6,420 nucleotides of DNA from Chloroflexota bacterium (GTDB lineage Bacteria; Chloroflexota; Dehalococcoidia; SM23-28-2; HRBIN24), in the NCBI GenBank assembly GCA_030550295.1, contig JAUQPQ010000085.1, positions 1 through 6,420 of the forward strand, written 5' to 3'. The notes below the pieces were generated by a model. That model had not been told where the DNA came from. It saw only the letters and a program-made list of their open reading frames with translations, and ran no database searches. Below are positions 1 through 6,374 of this stretch, piece by piece. The position numbers and the translations under genes are program-made. Position 1 is the first letter of the stretch. Every line of letters starts with the position of its first letter.

Positions 1-1465
1 TTACCACCGCCGCCAGGACCGCTGGCACCTCGTCGATCTCTACCACCACCCGCGAAAACACCAGGTGAGGTATGGGGGCAAAGGGGGCTAGCTCTACCCT
101 TTTAGGATCTATCAAAACGAAACGCACGTCATCGGGAGTGTTACGCATTAGGAGGCAGGTAATTATGGAATTAATGCACACGCTCTTGCCAGAGCCAGTA
201 GTACCAGCGATGAGCAGGTGGGGCATGCGGGCCAGATCGGCAGCTATTGGCTCCCCTGAAACCCCCTTCCCCAAAGCGATAGCCAGGCGAGAGCGGGCAC
301 CCACCTTCTGGAAGGCGGGGCTTTCCATCACGCTGCGCAGGGTCACCACCGAGGGGGAAGAGTTGGGCACCTCAATGCCAATGATGGGCCGCCCCGGCAC
401 AGGCGCTTCGATGCGTATGGTGGGGGCTGCTAGGGCCAAGGCCAGGTCATTGGCTAAGGCAGTTATGCGGTTCACCCGCACGCGGGTCTTGGAGACCACC
501 TCAGTTCGGTAGCCCACTATACGCCCCCTCTCGTCTCTCTCAGGCACCTTACGCGTTTTGACCTCCCACCCTGGCTCAATTCCGAACTGGGTGACCGTAG
601 GCCCCTGTTGTATGGAGACCACTTTAGCATCAACTCCGAAGCTGCGTAACGTTTCCACTATGAGCCGGGCACGCGCCTCGTTATCGAGCGGTTTGCCCTC
701 CTCTGCTGCCATGGTGAGGAGGCTCATAGGTGGTAGCTCCCATCCGCCCTTGCTAGCTGAGACCGCTTCCCTTTCCACCGAAGGGGCCTCCTCATCCTTG
801 AGGACAGGCGAAGGCCATTCCTCGTCCCACTGGGCGATGAAGGGGGTCTGCCTCTCATAAGAACCCGCCTCCTCGCGTTCGCCAGCAGGAGTGAGAGAAC
901 CCAGAGACGCTAAAAGGCCTCTTATCCCCCTCCAGGCCCACAGCCACAGGCGCCTCCTCCAGGCCCATCGCCAGCTTCCAAAGACGAAAGTGACCACCCG
1001 CCCAGCACCACTAGGCCACCCTAAGAGTCCTGCGGCAAGGCCCAAAAGGCCGAGGGCCGTAAGGCCCATAGGGCTACCTGAGAGATAGTCCCCAGCTCGA
1101 CCCCCTAGAGACACCTTGCCGAAGTCTACCCCTCCTACCCGCCAGCGGGGAGCGAAGAGGCCTAAAAGGCCTAGCCCTAGAACTACCAGCATGTGCAAAG
1201 ACAACCACCACCGCCAACCTGCTCCCCTCAGGGAAGGCCGCCTAATAAGTAAGAGCAGGTCGAACGTCACAAGGAGGAGGACAGGGAAAAGCCCCCACCC
1301 CAAGGCCTCAACACACCACTGGAAGGCCTTCAGAGCGAAGGGGAATAGGAGCACAGCTCCTGCCACTCCAGCTACAGCTGCCGCTGCCCACCAGAGGAGA
1401 GGCCTACGGTGCCGCCGGTAGCGGACGCGTCGGCGGGCCCTTCGTAGCCTTCTGGCCGATGGCAT
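1..1465 (-). CDS. ftsK: FtsK/SpoIIIE-family DNA translocase, N-terminal 488 codons (3' end beyond window)
   Basis: Membrane-anchored, ATP-driven DNA pump that moves chromosomal DNA through the division septum. The frame is open from ATG 1465 to the window edge. Seen: an Arg-rich N-terminus (12 Arg in residues 5-21), four hydrophobic segments at about 23-45, 55-74, 87-104 and 132-150, an acidic linker (about 190-240), an FtsK alpha-type domain from about 244, Walker A GTTGSGKS at 421-428 and the family block IDPKRVELA from 452. Walker B, the rest of the motor and the DNA-reading winged-helix gamma domain would lie off the left edge; full-length relatives have about 750-800 residues. The linker is short compared with E. 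coli FtsK and more like SpoIIIE. A charged insertion of about 27 residues (300-326) splits the alpha domain. The start is fixed by GGAGGT 7 nt upstream. It begins 3 nt after the rnj stop, so the two are probably co-translated. Family assignment is very secure; FtsK versus SpoIIIE naming is convention. Confidence 0.96.
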   Translation of the reverse strand, partial: MPSARRLRRARRRVRYRRHRRPLLWWAAAAVAGVAGAVLLFPFALKAFQWCVEALGWGLFPVLLLVTFDLLLLIRRPSLRGAGWRWWLSLHMLVVLGLGLLGLFAPRWRVGGVDFGKVSLGGRAGDYLSGSPMGLTALGLLGLAAGLLGWPSGAGRVVTFVFGSWRWAWRRRLWLWAWRGIRGLLASLGSLTPAGEREEAGSYERQTPFIAQWDEEWPSPVLKDEEAPSVEREAVSASKGGWELPPMSLLTMAAEEGKPLDNEARARLIVETLRSFGVDAKVVSIQQGPTVTQFGIEPGWEVKTRKVPERDERGRIVGYRTEVVSKTRVRVNRITALANDLALALAAPTIRIEAPVPGRPIIGIEVPNSSPSVVTLRSVMESPAFQKVGARSRLAIALGKGVSGEPIAADLARMPHLLIAGTTGSGKSVCINSIITCLLMRNTPDDVRFVLIDPKRVELAPFAPIPHLVFSRVVVEIDEVPAVLAAVV

Positions 1466-1468
1466 GTA

Positions 1469-3115
1469 TTACACCTCCACCGTCAGGGGCAGCACCATGG
1501 GCCGCCGCCCCGTCTCCTCATACAAGAAGCGCAACAGGGCATCGTGCAGACGCGACGCTACTTCTGCCCTATCCGTGGTAGGGCTAGCGCCCGCAACCGC
1601 CTCCATGGCCAGACGCTGGGCCCTCTCCAAGAGAGAACGCGGCAACTCCTCCATAAAGCCCCGGGAGACTAGGTCAGGGGGGCCAAGGGGACGGCCTGTG
1701 TGCTTATCCAAGGTGACAAGGACTACTAGAACCCCGTCACTGGCCAGATGTCGTCTGTCGCGCAGTACCACGTGGCCCGTTCCCACAGCCAGGCCATCTA
1801 CGTACACCAGGTCGGCTGGCACCCTGCCCGTCACCCTCCCACCTGTGGCGTCCAACTCTAGGACGTCGCCGTCCTCCAGGACGAAGATGTTTTGGGGCGC
1901 CACCCCCATAATGCGTGCCAGCTCAGCATGCTGGGCTAGGTGTCTATATTCGCCATGGATGGGGACAAAGTACTGGGGCTGAATAAGGCCGAGGACAAGT
2001 TTCAGCTCTTCCTGGGCCGCATGGCCCCGTACATGCACATCGGCTATCCGGCTGTGAAGGACCTGCGCCCCCAGACGATACAGGCTATTAATGGTGCGGT
2101 TGATGAGCACCTCATTGCCAGGGATGGGGGACGAGGAAAGGATGACCGTATCGCCAGGCCTTATCTCCACATACCGGTGATCCCGATTGGCCATGCGCAC
2201 CAAAGCGGACGTGGGCTCCCCTTGCGCCCCCGTAGTTAAGATGACCACCTTGTCCGGAGGAAGGCCTTTCATGCGCTCCAACGGTGCCAAAAGGTCCTGA
2301 TCGGTGCGAAGGTAGCCCTGCTCTAAGGCCATCGCCACATTGTCCATCATGCTACGCCCAGTCACGAACACTTGCCTGCCGCAAGCGGTAGCCGCATCTA
2401 CTACCTGCTGAACGCGGGAGATGAGAGAGGCGAAGGTGGCCACAATTACCCTTCCCTGGGTCGTGGCCATGATCTTCCACAAAGTATCCCCCACGATCCG
2501 CTCCGAAGGGGTGTAGCCAGGAACATCGGCATAAGTCGAATCCGAGAGGAGGAGCAGGACCCCTTCCCTCCCTAACTGGGCCAGCCTTTGCAAGTCGGTA
2601 GGAAGGCCCATCACCGGTGTATGGTCCAGCTTGAAGTCGCCCGTGTGTAATACCAGGCCAAGAGGCGTCCTGATGGCCAGGGCGGCAGAATCGGGAATAC
2701 TGTGGGTGACCCGAACGAACTCAATAGTGAAGGCTCCTAACCTCACCTTCTCCCCAAACTGGGCCATCCGGATCTCCGCTTGCTCCAGAAGGCCGTGTTC
2801 CTTCAGCTTGACGGAGATTAGCCCCCTGGTGAGGGGGGTACAGTATATAGGGGCGGGGATGCGAGGCAGGACGTAAGGCAAAGCCCCCGTATGATCCTCA
2901 TGCCCATGGGTGATGACGATCCCCCTCAGCTTCTGCCGCCGCTCTTCCACATAGGTCACATCGGGTATCACTAGGTCGATCCCCAGCATCTCCTCCTCGG
3001 GGAACATGACGCCGGCATCGATGACGATGAGGTCGTCATCGGACTCCAGGACCATCATGTTTTTGCCTATCTCCCCTAGGCCACCTAAGGGGATAAGACG
3101 GAGTTTCGGGGCCAT
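1469..3115 (-). CDS. rnj: Ribonuclease J (metallo-beta-lactamase / beta-CASP RNase)
   Basis: Cytoplasmic endo-/5'-3' exoribonuclease of mRNA decay and rRNA maturation. At 548 aa it has the normal full length. Domain order fits the family: beta-lactamase core, inserted beta-CASP domain (about 205-345), return to the core, then a C-terminal domain (about 440-548). Metal ligands seen: HGHEDH at 70-75, H138 (VTHS), D160 (HTGD) and H387 (PIHGEY). Family blocks TTGAQGEP (294-301) and PGNE (332-335) are present. The beta-CASP histidine is H365, but its motif reads HVRGHA where relatives usually have an SGH motif, so Arg363 replaces the usual Ser. The start ATG gives the standard N-terminus (KLRLIPLGGLGEIGKN) and is preceded by AAAGG 8 nt upstream. 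It lies 11 nt after the uracil-DNA glycosylase stop and 3 nt before ftsK. Whether this is J1-like or J2-like cannot be told; a single copy may cover both roles. Confidence 0.97.
   Translation of the reverse strand: MAPKLRLIPLGGLGEIGKNMMVLESDDDLIVIDAGVMFPEEEMLGIDLVIPDVTYVEERRQKLRGIVITHGHEDHTGALPYVLPRIPAPIYCTPLTRGLISVKLKEHGLLEQAEIRMAQFGEKVRLGAFTIEFVRVTHSIPDSAALAIRTPLGLVLHTGDFKLDHTPVMGLPTDLQRLAQLGREGVLLLLSDSTYADVPGYTPSERIVGDTLWKIMATTQGRVIVATFASLISRVQQVVDAATACGRQVFVTGRSMMDNVAMALEQGYLRTDQDLLAPLERMKGLPPDKVVILTTGAQGEPTSALVRMANRDHRYVEIRPGDTVILSSSPIPGNEVLINRTINSLYRLGAQVLHSRIADVHVRGHAAQEELKLVLGLIQPQYFVPIHGEYRHLAQHAELARIMGVAPQNIFVLEDGDVLELDATGGRVTGRVPADLVYVDGLAVGTGHVVLRDRRHLASDGVLVVLVTLDKHTGRPLGPPDLVSRGFMEELPRSLLERAQRLAMEAVAGASPTTDRAEVASRLHDALLRFLYEETGRRPMVLPLTVEV
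1473..1478 (-). promoter_or_regulatory. Strong Shine-Dalgarno site of ftsK
   Basis: Minus-strand GGAGGT ends 7 nt before the ATG at 1465 and lies within the last codons of rnj. It is the best ribosome binding site in the window and decides the ftsK start. Because the rnj stop codon lies between it and the ATG, ribosomes finishing rnj could reinitiate directly. Confidence 0.85.
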
Positions 3116-3123
3116 GACCCGAG

Positions 3124-3128
3124 CCTTT
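3124..3128 (-). promoter_or_regulatory. Ribosome binding site of rnj overlapping the upstream stop codon
   Basis: Minus-strand AAAGG lies 8 nt before the rnj ATG and overlaps the TAA stop (3127-3129) of the uracil-DNA glycosylase gene. This moderate Shine-Dalgarno match is consistent with translational coupling of the two genes. Confidence 0.55.
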
Positions 3129-3735
3129 AAAAGAGTCGCATCTGCTGGGCCGGAGCAGCCTCCTGGGAGGCAGGGCGTTCCCCTTTCTTCACCTGGCCCA
3201 GCACCTCAGCCAGCTTCTGAAAGTCTTCCTCGATGGTCTGGCGCAAGCCAGGGGTGTGCAAAGCGGCCGCCGGGTGGTATAGATGGAGGAAGTAGACGCC
3301 TCCGCTGAACCGCACCTGCCCATGTACCTTGGTGATGGAGTCCTTCGGGAAGAACCAGGCCAGGGAGTGACGCCCTAAAGTCACCACCACCTTGGGACGG
3401 ATAAGGGCCAACTGTTGCTCCAAATATCTCCGACACGCCTTCACCTCCGATGGCAACGGGTCGCGGTTGCCCGGAGGCCGACACTTGACCACGTTGGTTA
3501 TGTAAACCTCCTCCCGCCTAAGCCCTACGAAGGCGAGGAGCTCTTCTAGAAAGCGTCCTGCTGGCCCCACGAAGGGCCGGCCTTGTCGGTCCTCGTGGAA
3601 GCCGGGGCCTTCGCCGATAAACATCACTTGGGCGTTGGGGGGGCCCTCCCCAGGTACCGCCTGAGTCCGGGTCTGGCTTAGGGGACAGTCAGTACAGCTC
3701 CGGATCTGCTGGTAAAGCTCCTCTAGGGCGGTCAT
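3127..3735 (-). CDS. Family-4 (4Fe-4S) uracil-DNA glycosylase
   Basis: Removes uracil from DNA, arising from cytosine deamination or dUMP misincorporation, to start base-excision repair. From ATG 3735 the protein has 202 aa. Seen: four cysteines placed as in Fe-S family-4 enzymes (C14, C17, C85, C101), the first active-site motif GEGPG at 41-45, GRPFVGPAG at 52-60, the block YITNVVKCRPPGNR (78-91) and the second active-site motif HPAA at 154-157. The last residues, after a Lys/Glu/Pro/Ala/Gln-rich tail from about 181, are QMRLF, which fits the bacterial sliding-clamp-binding consensus. The start is uncertain: a TTG at 3774 would add 13 residues and overlap the upstream TGA as TTGA. ATG 3735 is chosen because family members begin just before this first conserved helix; neither start has a good Shine-Dalgarno site. 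It is the second gene of the probable operon. Family assignment is secure. Confidence 0.95.
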   Translation of the reverse strand: MTALEELYQQIRSCTDCPLSQTRTQAVPGEGPPNAQVMFIGEGPGFHEDRQGRPFVGPAGRFLEELLAFVGLRREEVYITNVVKCRPPGNRDPLPSEVKACRRYLEQQLALIRPKVVVTLGRHSLAWFFPKDSITKVHGQVRFSGGVYFLHLYHPAAALHTPGLRQTIEEDFQKLAEVLGQVKKGERPASQEAAPAQQMRLF

Positions 3736-3770
3736 ATCTGGCCGAATAATAGCATGGTGGCAGGCATCCT

Positions 3771-4721
3771 TCAACGAGGCCAGTCTTGGCAGGAAGGGAG
3801 ACCGCCCAACGATTTGGCCATCTGCACCCCCCGTATGATGGCCCTCTCTACTGCCCTTGCCGCCAGGGCACCTAGGAGGATGAGATCGGCCTTGGGGCCT
3901 TTGGCAGTAGACAAAACAAATATGACATCGCCGTCCACCTGGGTATGGGATGGGCGAATAGCCCTAGCTAGGCCATCGTGGGCCATTACTGCCAAACGTT
4001 GGCACCCAGCCTTATCTAGGGGCGCATCTGTGACTACAACCCCTATAGTGCTATTGGTCGTGGGGAAGGGACGCCTGCTTTGTCCCTTCTTGAGGATCTC
4101 CAGCGTAGGCAAATACCCTCCCCCGTCCTTCCGAACTCCAGCTACTATCTGAGACGTCTCGGGGTCTACCACTTCGCCGAAAGGGTTGACTACCATAAGG
4201 GCCCAAACGCGCGGGCCCTCCGAAGGGGTTTCCACGTATGTCCCTAGCCCCCCCTTAGTAGCTTTCTCCAGCCCCAGAGCCTTGCCTACGGTGGCCCCTG
4301 TGCCAGCACCCACGCTCCCTTCAGCCACTCCCTCCGCTGATGCCGCAGCGCACGCCTTATAGCCTGCCTCGGCATCGGGTCGCACATGGGGTTGGCCCAA
4401 GGAGAGATCATAGATCACGGCCCCCACCACGATGGGCACGACCCCTGCCGGCGTGGGGAAGCCCTTGCCTTGCTCTTCCAGCCACCGCATAACCCCGCTT
4501 GCGGCCTCGAGGCCATAGGCGCTTCCACCTGTTAAAAGGACGGCGTGCACCCTGTCCACCAGAAAACCGGGACGCAGAAGGTCCGTCTCCCTCGTGCCAG
4601 GGGCTCCTCCCACCACTGCTACTCCGCCCGTTGCTCCCTCAGGGCAAAGGACAACGGTACAACCCGTACACGCCTCTTCGTGCGTCCAGTGCCCCACCAA
4701 GATGCCCAATTCCTGCACCAT
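3771..4721 (-). CDS. P1/S58-family self-processing aminopeptidase/amidase (DmpA / NylC-like)
   Basis: Ntn-like hydrolase of the family that includes the D-/L-aminopeptidase DmpA, beta-aminopeptidase BapA and nylon-oligomer hydrolase NylC. The precursor cuts itself into alpha and beta chains, and the new N-terminal residue of the beta chain is the nucleophile. Seen in 316 aa: the N-terminal VGHWTHEEACTGCTVVLCPE block, GGAPGTRETDLL (38-49), LLTGGSAYGLEAA (62-74), GSVGAGTGATVGK (135-147), and TTNSTIGVVVTDA (221-233) at the expected processing site. Cleavage is predicted between N223 and S224, giving a Ser nucleophile and chains of about 223 and 93 residues. No signal peptide or membrane segment is visible, so it is probably cytoplasmic. 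The substrate cannot be read from sequence. The ATG matches the family N-terminus but has only weak Shine-Dalgarno context. It is the first gene of the minus-strand cluster, facing the sortase divergently. The gene ends within 4 bp or 35 nt of the next start. Confidence 0.93.
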   Translation of the reverse strand: MVQELGILVGHWTHEEACTGCTVVLCPEGATGGVAVVGGAPGTRETDLLRPGFLVDRVHAVLLTGGSAYGLEAASGVMRWLEEQGKGFPTPAGVVPIVVGAVIYDLSLGQPHVRPDAEAGYKACAAASAEGVAEGSVGAGTGATVGKALGLEKATKGGLGTYVETPSEGPRVWALMVVNPFGEVVDPETSQIVAGVRKDGGGYLPTLEILKKGQSRRPFPTTNSTIGVVVTDAPLDKAGCQRLAVMAHDGLARAIRPSHTQVDGDVIFVLSTAKGPKADLILLGALAARAVERAIIRGVQMAKSLGGLPSCQDWPR

Positions 4722-4764
4722 GTTTACCCGTTACAGAAGGATCTCTTAGGTTGCATGGCCGGAG

Positions 4765-4794
4765 TCGACACAGGCATTTCTTCTTCTCTATACT
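4765..4794 (+). promoter_or_regulatory. Predicted sigma-70-type promoter of the sortase gene
   Basis: TCGACA (4765-4770; 5 of 6 matches to TTGACA) and TATACT (4789-4794; 5 of 6 to TATAAT) are separated by 18 nt. This places the transcription start at about 4800-4803, only a few bases before the sortase ATG at 4805. No other plus-strand promoter of this quality stands out in the 83-bp divergent region. No clear promoter could be picked for the opposite-facing operon. Prediction by eye only. Confidence 0.6.
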
Positions 4795-4804
4795 ACGTCG
4801 CAGG

Positions 4805-5530
4805 ATGACCTGGAAGTGGGGCAAGGTAAAGGCCAAGCACCTATGGCCTGCCTTAGGGATAGCTTTACTAGTTACAGGCATAGCCCTGCTCTTTGCCTCC
4901 ATTAAGGGCCTAAGAGGGGGCGAAGCTGCCACGCCCCCCGGGCCAAGTCCTACGTCGGTGTTGGTCTACATCTCCACTGTGACGCCAACCCAGTCTTCTC
5001 CTACACCTGTCCCTACTCCAGTCAACAGCTCGCCGCCAGCACGCCTGTTGATCCCCTCTATAGACGTAGACGGTCCTGTCATCACCCTAGGCTTAAGCCC
5101 GGACGGGATCCCCCAGGTACCCGATCGGACTAACGCCCAACGGCCTGGATGGGTAGTAGCTTGGTATGACTTCTCAGCTGTCCCAGGTAGCGGCGGCAAC
5201 GCCGTTTTTTCAGGCCATGTTACTTGGGACCGGGCCCCAGCTATCTTCTGGTCCCTAGGCACCCTATCCCTAGGAGATACCATTAAAGTCGTTACCCGGG
5301 ACGGAAAAGAGCTCATTTACAAGGTGATTAACAACTTCCTGGTAGACGCCAACGACCCAGAAGCGGTGAAGGTTATGAGCCCTACCAAAGAAGACATTAT
5401 CACCATTATCACTTGTGGGGGTACATTCCTGCCTAACCCCAGTGATCCGTACGGGGGGAGCTACACCCACAGGGTAGTGGTCAGGGCTGCCCTGGAGAGG
5501 GTGAATCCCACAGCCTCCGCCCACCAGTAG
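4805..5530 (+). CDS. Membrane-anchored sortase (cysteine transpeptidase)
   Basis: Cell-surface transpeptidase that cuts a C-terminal sorting motif in a secreted protein and joins the protein to a cell-envelope or pilin acceptor. In 241 aa: a short basic cytoplasmic N-terminus, one membrane anchor (about 13-33), a Pro/Thr/Ser-rich extracellular stalk (about 42-79), then the sortase beta-barrel beginning at ARLLIPSIDVDGPV. Catalytic residues seen: H138 (FSGHVTW), C204 (ITCGGTF) and, by position in the last strand, R223 (YTHRVVVRA). The C-to-R distance of 19 residues and the TCGGTF block suggest a class E/F-like enzyme, but class is not certain. ATG 4805 is chosen because it puts the basic stretch and anchor at the N-terminus. 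The frame stays open upstream but that part is antisense to the peptidase gene. There is no Shine-Dalgarno site, and the predicted promoter suggests a leaderless mRNA. No substrate protein or pilin gene is in the window, so it is an orphan here. Confidence 0.92.
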   Translation: MTWKWGKVKAKHLWPALGIALLVTGIALLFASIKGLRGGEAATPPGPSPTSVLVYISTVTPTQSSPTPVPTPVNSSPPARLLIPSIDVDGPVITLGLSPDGIPQVPDRTNAQRPGWVVAWYDFSAVPGSGGNAVFSGHVTWDRAPAIFWSLGTLSLGDTIKVVTRDGKELIYKVINNFLVDANDPEAVKVMSPTKEDIITIITCGGTFLPNPSDPYGGSYTHRVVVRAALERVNPTASAHQ

Positions 5531-5558
5531 CGGTATTTTAACCCCTGTTGCCTCACCC

Positions 5559-6374
5559 TCAGGACTGGCAGTTGGCACAGTAATAAGTGGAGCGTCCCCC
5601 TACCTTGGCCCGGGTGATAGGTGTCTGGCACTGAGGGCAAGGGAGACCTTCGCGCCTAAAGACACGTACGTAGTGCTGGTGCGATCCAGGACGCCCCGAC
5701 GAGTCAACGTACGACCGGAAGGATGTGCCCCCGTGGGCCAAGGCCTCCGCCAGTACCGTCCTAACGGCCTCTAGTAGCCTTTCTACCTCTTCTTCTCCCA
5801 GTGAGGCGGCAGGACGCAAGGGATGTATGCCCGCCTGAAAGAGGGCCTCATCAGCATAGATGTTCCCTATTCCAGCCATAACACGTTGATCGAGCAGGAT
5901 CGATTTGATGGGTGCCCGCCTCTTGACCAGGGCCTCCGCCAGGGGATGGCCTGTGAGGGACGGGGAGAAAGGCTCAGGCCCTAGGCTTCCCACTATCGGT
6001 AGCGGGTCATCTACCAGCCACATGCGCCCGAGTTTGCGCTGGTCCTGATAGCAGAGAAAAGAGCCATCATCCAGCAAGAATCGCGCCCTCAGATAGGGCA
6101 GTTGACACCCTTGGCGGCTATGATGCAATGTCCCTGTCATGCGTAGGTGGACTATCCAGGTGCGGCCATCGTCCAGAGGGAAGAGGAGGAACTTGCCCCG
6201 CCTTGCTACGTCTAGGAGGCGTCTGCCTTGTAGCTGGCGGCAGAATAGCTCGGTAGAGGGATAGGCCACCAGTTTGGGCGCCTGGGGCGATATCCAGACC
6301 GCCTCTATTGTCCGCTCTTTGACTAGAGGGAGCAGCCCCCTACGTATCGTCTCGACCTCGGGCAGTTCAGGCAT
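5559..6374 (-). CDS. mutM: Formamidopyrimidine-DNA glycosylase (Fpg/MutM)
   Basis: Bifunctional glycosylase/AP lyase that removes 8-oxoguanine and ring-opened purines from DNA in base-excision repair. Full length at 271 aa. Seen: the N-terminal PELPEVE with Pro2 as nucleophile after Met removal and catalytic E3 and E6; K61 in the GKFLLF loop; void-filling M80 (HLRMTG) and R113; the helix-two-turn-helix with GIGNIYADEALF (168-179, N171); and a C-terminal zinc finger with C246, C249, C266, C269 and R261 in GGRSTYYC. The third void-filling position, Phe in E. coli, is L115 here (QRKLG). The ATG must be right because Pro2 is the catalytic residue, yet it lacks a good Shine-Dalgarno site; it overlaps the stop of a possible upstream frame as ATGCCTGA, which would explain its translation by coupling. 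It converges on the sortase gene with 28 bp between stop codons and no obvious hairpin terminator. Confidence 0.97.
   Translation of the reverse strand: MPELPEVETIRRGLLPLVKERTIEAVWISPQAPKLVAYPSTELFCRQLQGRRLLDVARRGKFLLFPLDDGRTWIVHLRMTGTLHHSRQGCQLPYLRARFLLDDGSFLCYQDQRKLGRMWLVDDPLPIVGSLGPEPFSPSLTGHPLAEALVKRRAPIKSILLDQRVMAGIGNIYADEALFQAGIHPLRPAASLGEEEVERLLEAVRTVLAEALAHGGTSFRSYVDSSGRPGSHQHYVRVFRREGLPCPQCQTPITRAKVGGRSTYYCANCQS

Noticed and set aside
72..1421. Several plus-strand open frames of 65-146 codons
   Set aside because: They are antisense to ftsK, whose frame carries membrane segments and the Walker A motif; their translations are Arg/Ser/Pro-rich low-quality sequences.
1464..2239. Plus-strand open frames of 172 and 99 codons, antisense to rnj
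   Set aside because: The minus frame is an unmistakable RNase J; the plus frames show no recognisable domain and no ribosome binding sites were evident.
3736..3774. TTG start giving a 13-residue longer uracil-DNA glycosylase
   Set aside because: Possible through TTGA coupling to the peptidase stop, but the extra residues precede the usual family start and no Shine-Dalgarno site supports it. Kept as the alternative.
4722..4800. Minus-strand promoter for the peptidase-led operon
   Set aside because: Boxes such as TATAGA and TAAGAG occur, but none has a convincing -35 partner at suitable spacing, so no site is called.
4499..4804. N-terminal extension of the sortase frame by 102 codons
   Set aside because: The extension overlaps the peptidase gene antisense, is rich in Pro and Arg, and would bury the membrane anchor mid-protein; the promoter site also lies inside it.
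5531..5575. Possible bidirectional terminator between sortase and mutM
   Set aside because: The CCTCACCCTCAGG stretch pairs for only three bases before a mismatch, and no stable hairpin with a T-run was found in the 28-bp gap.
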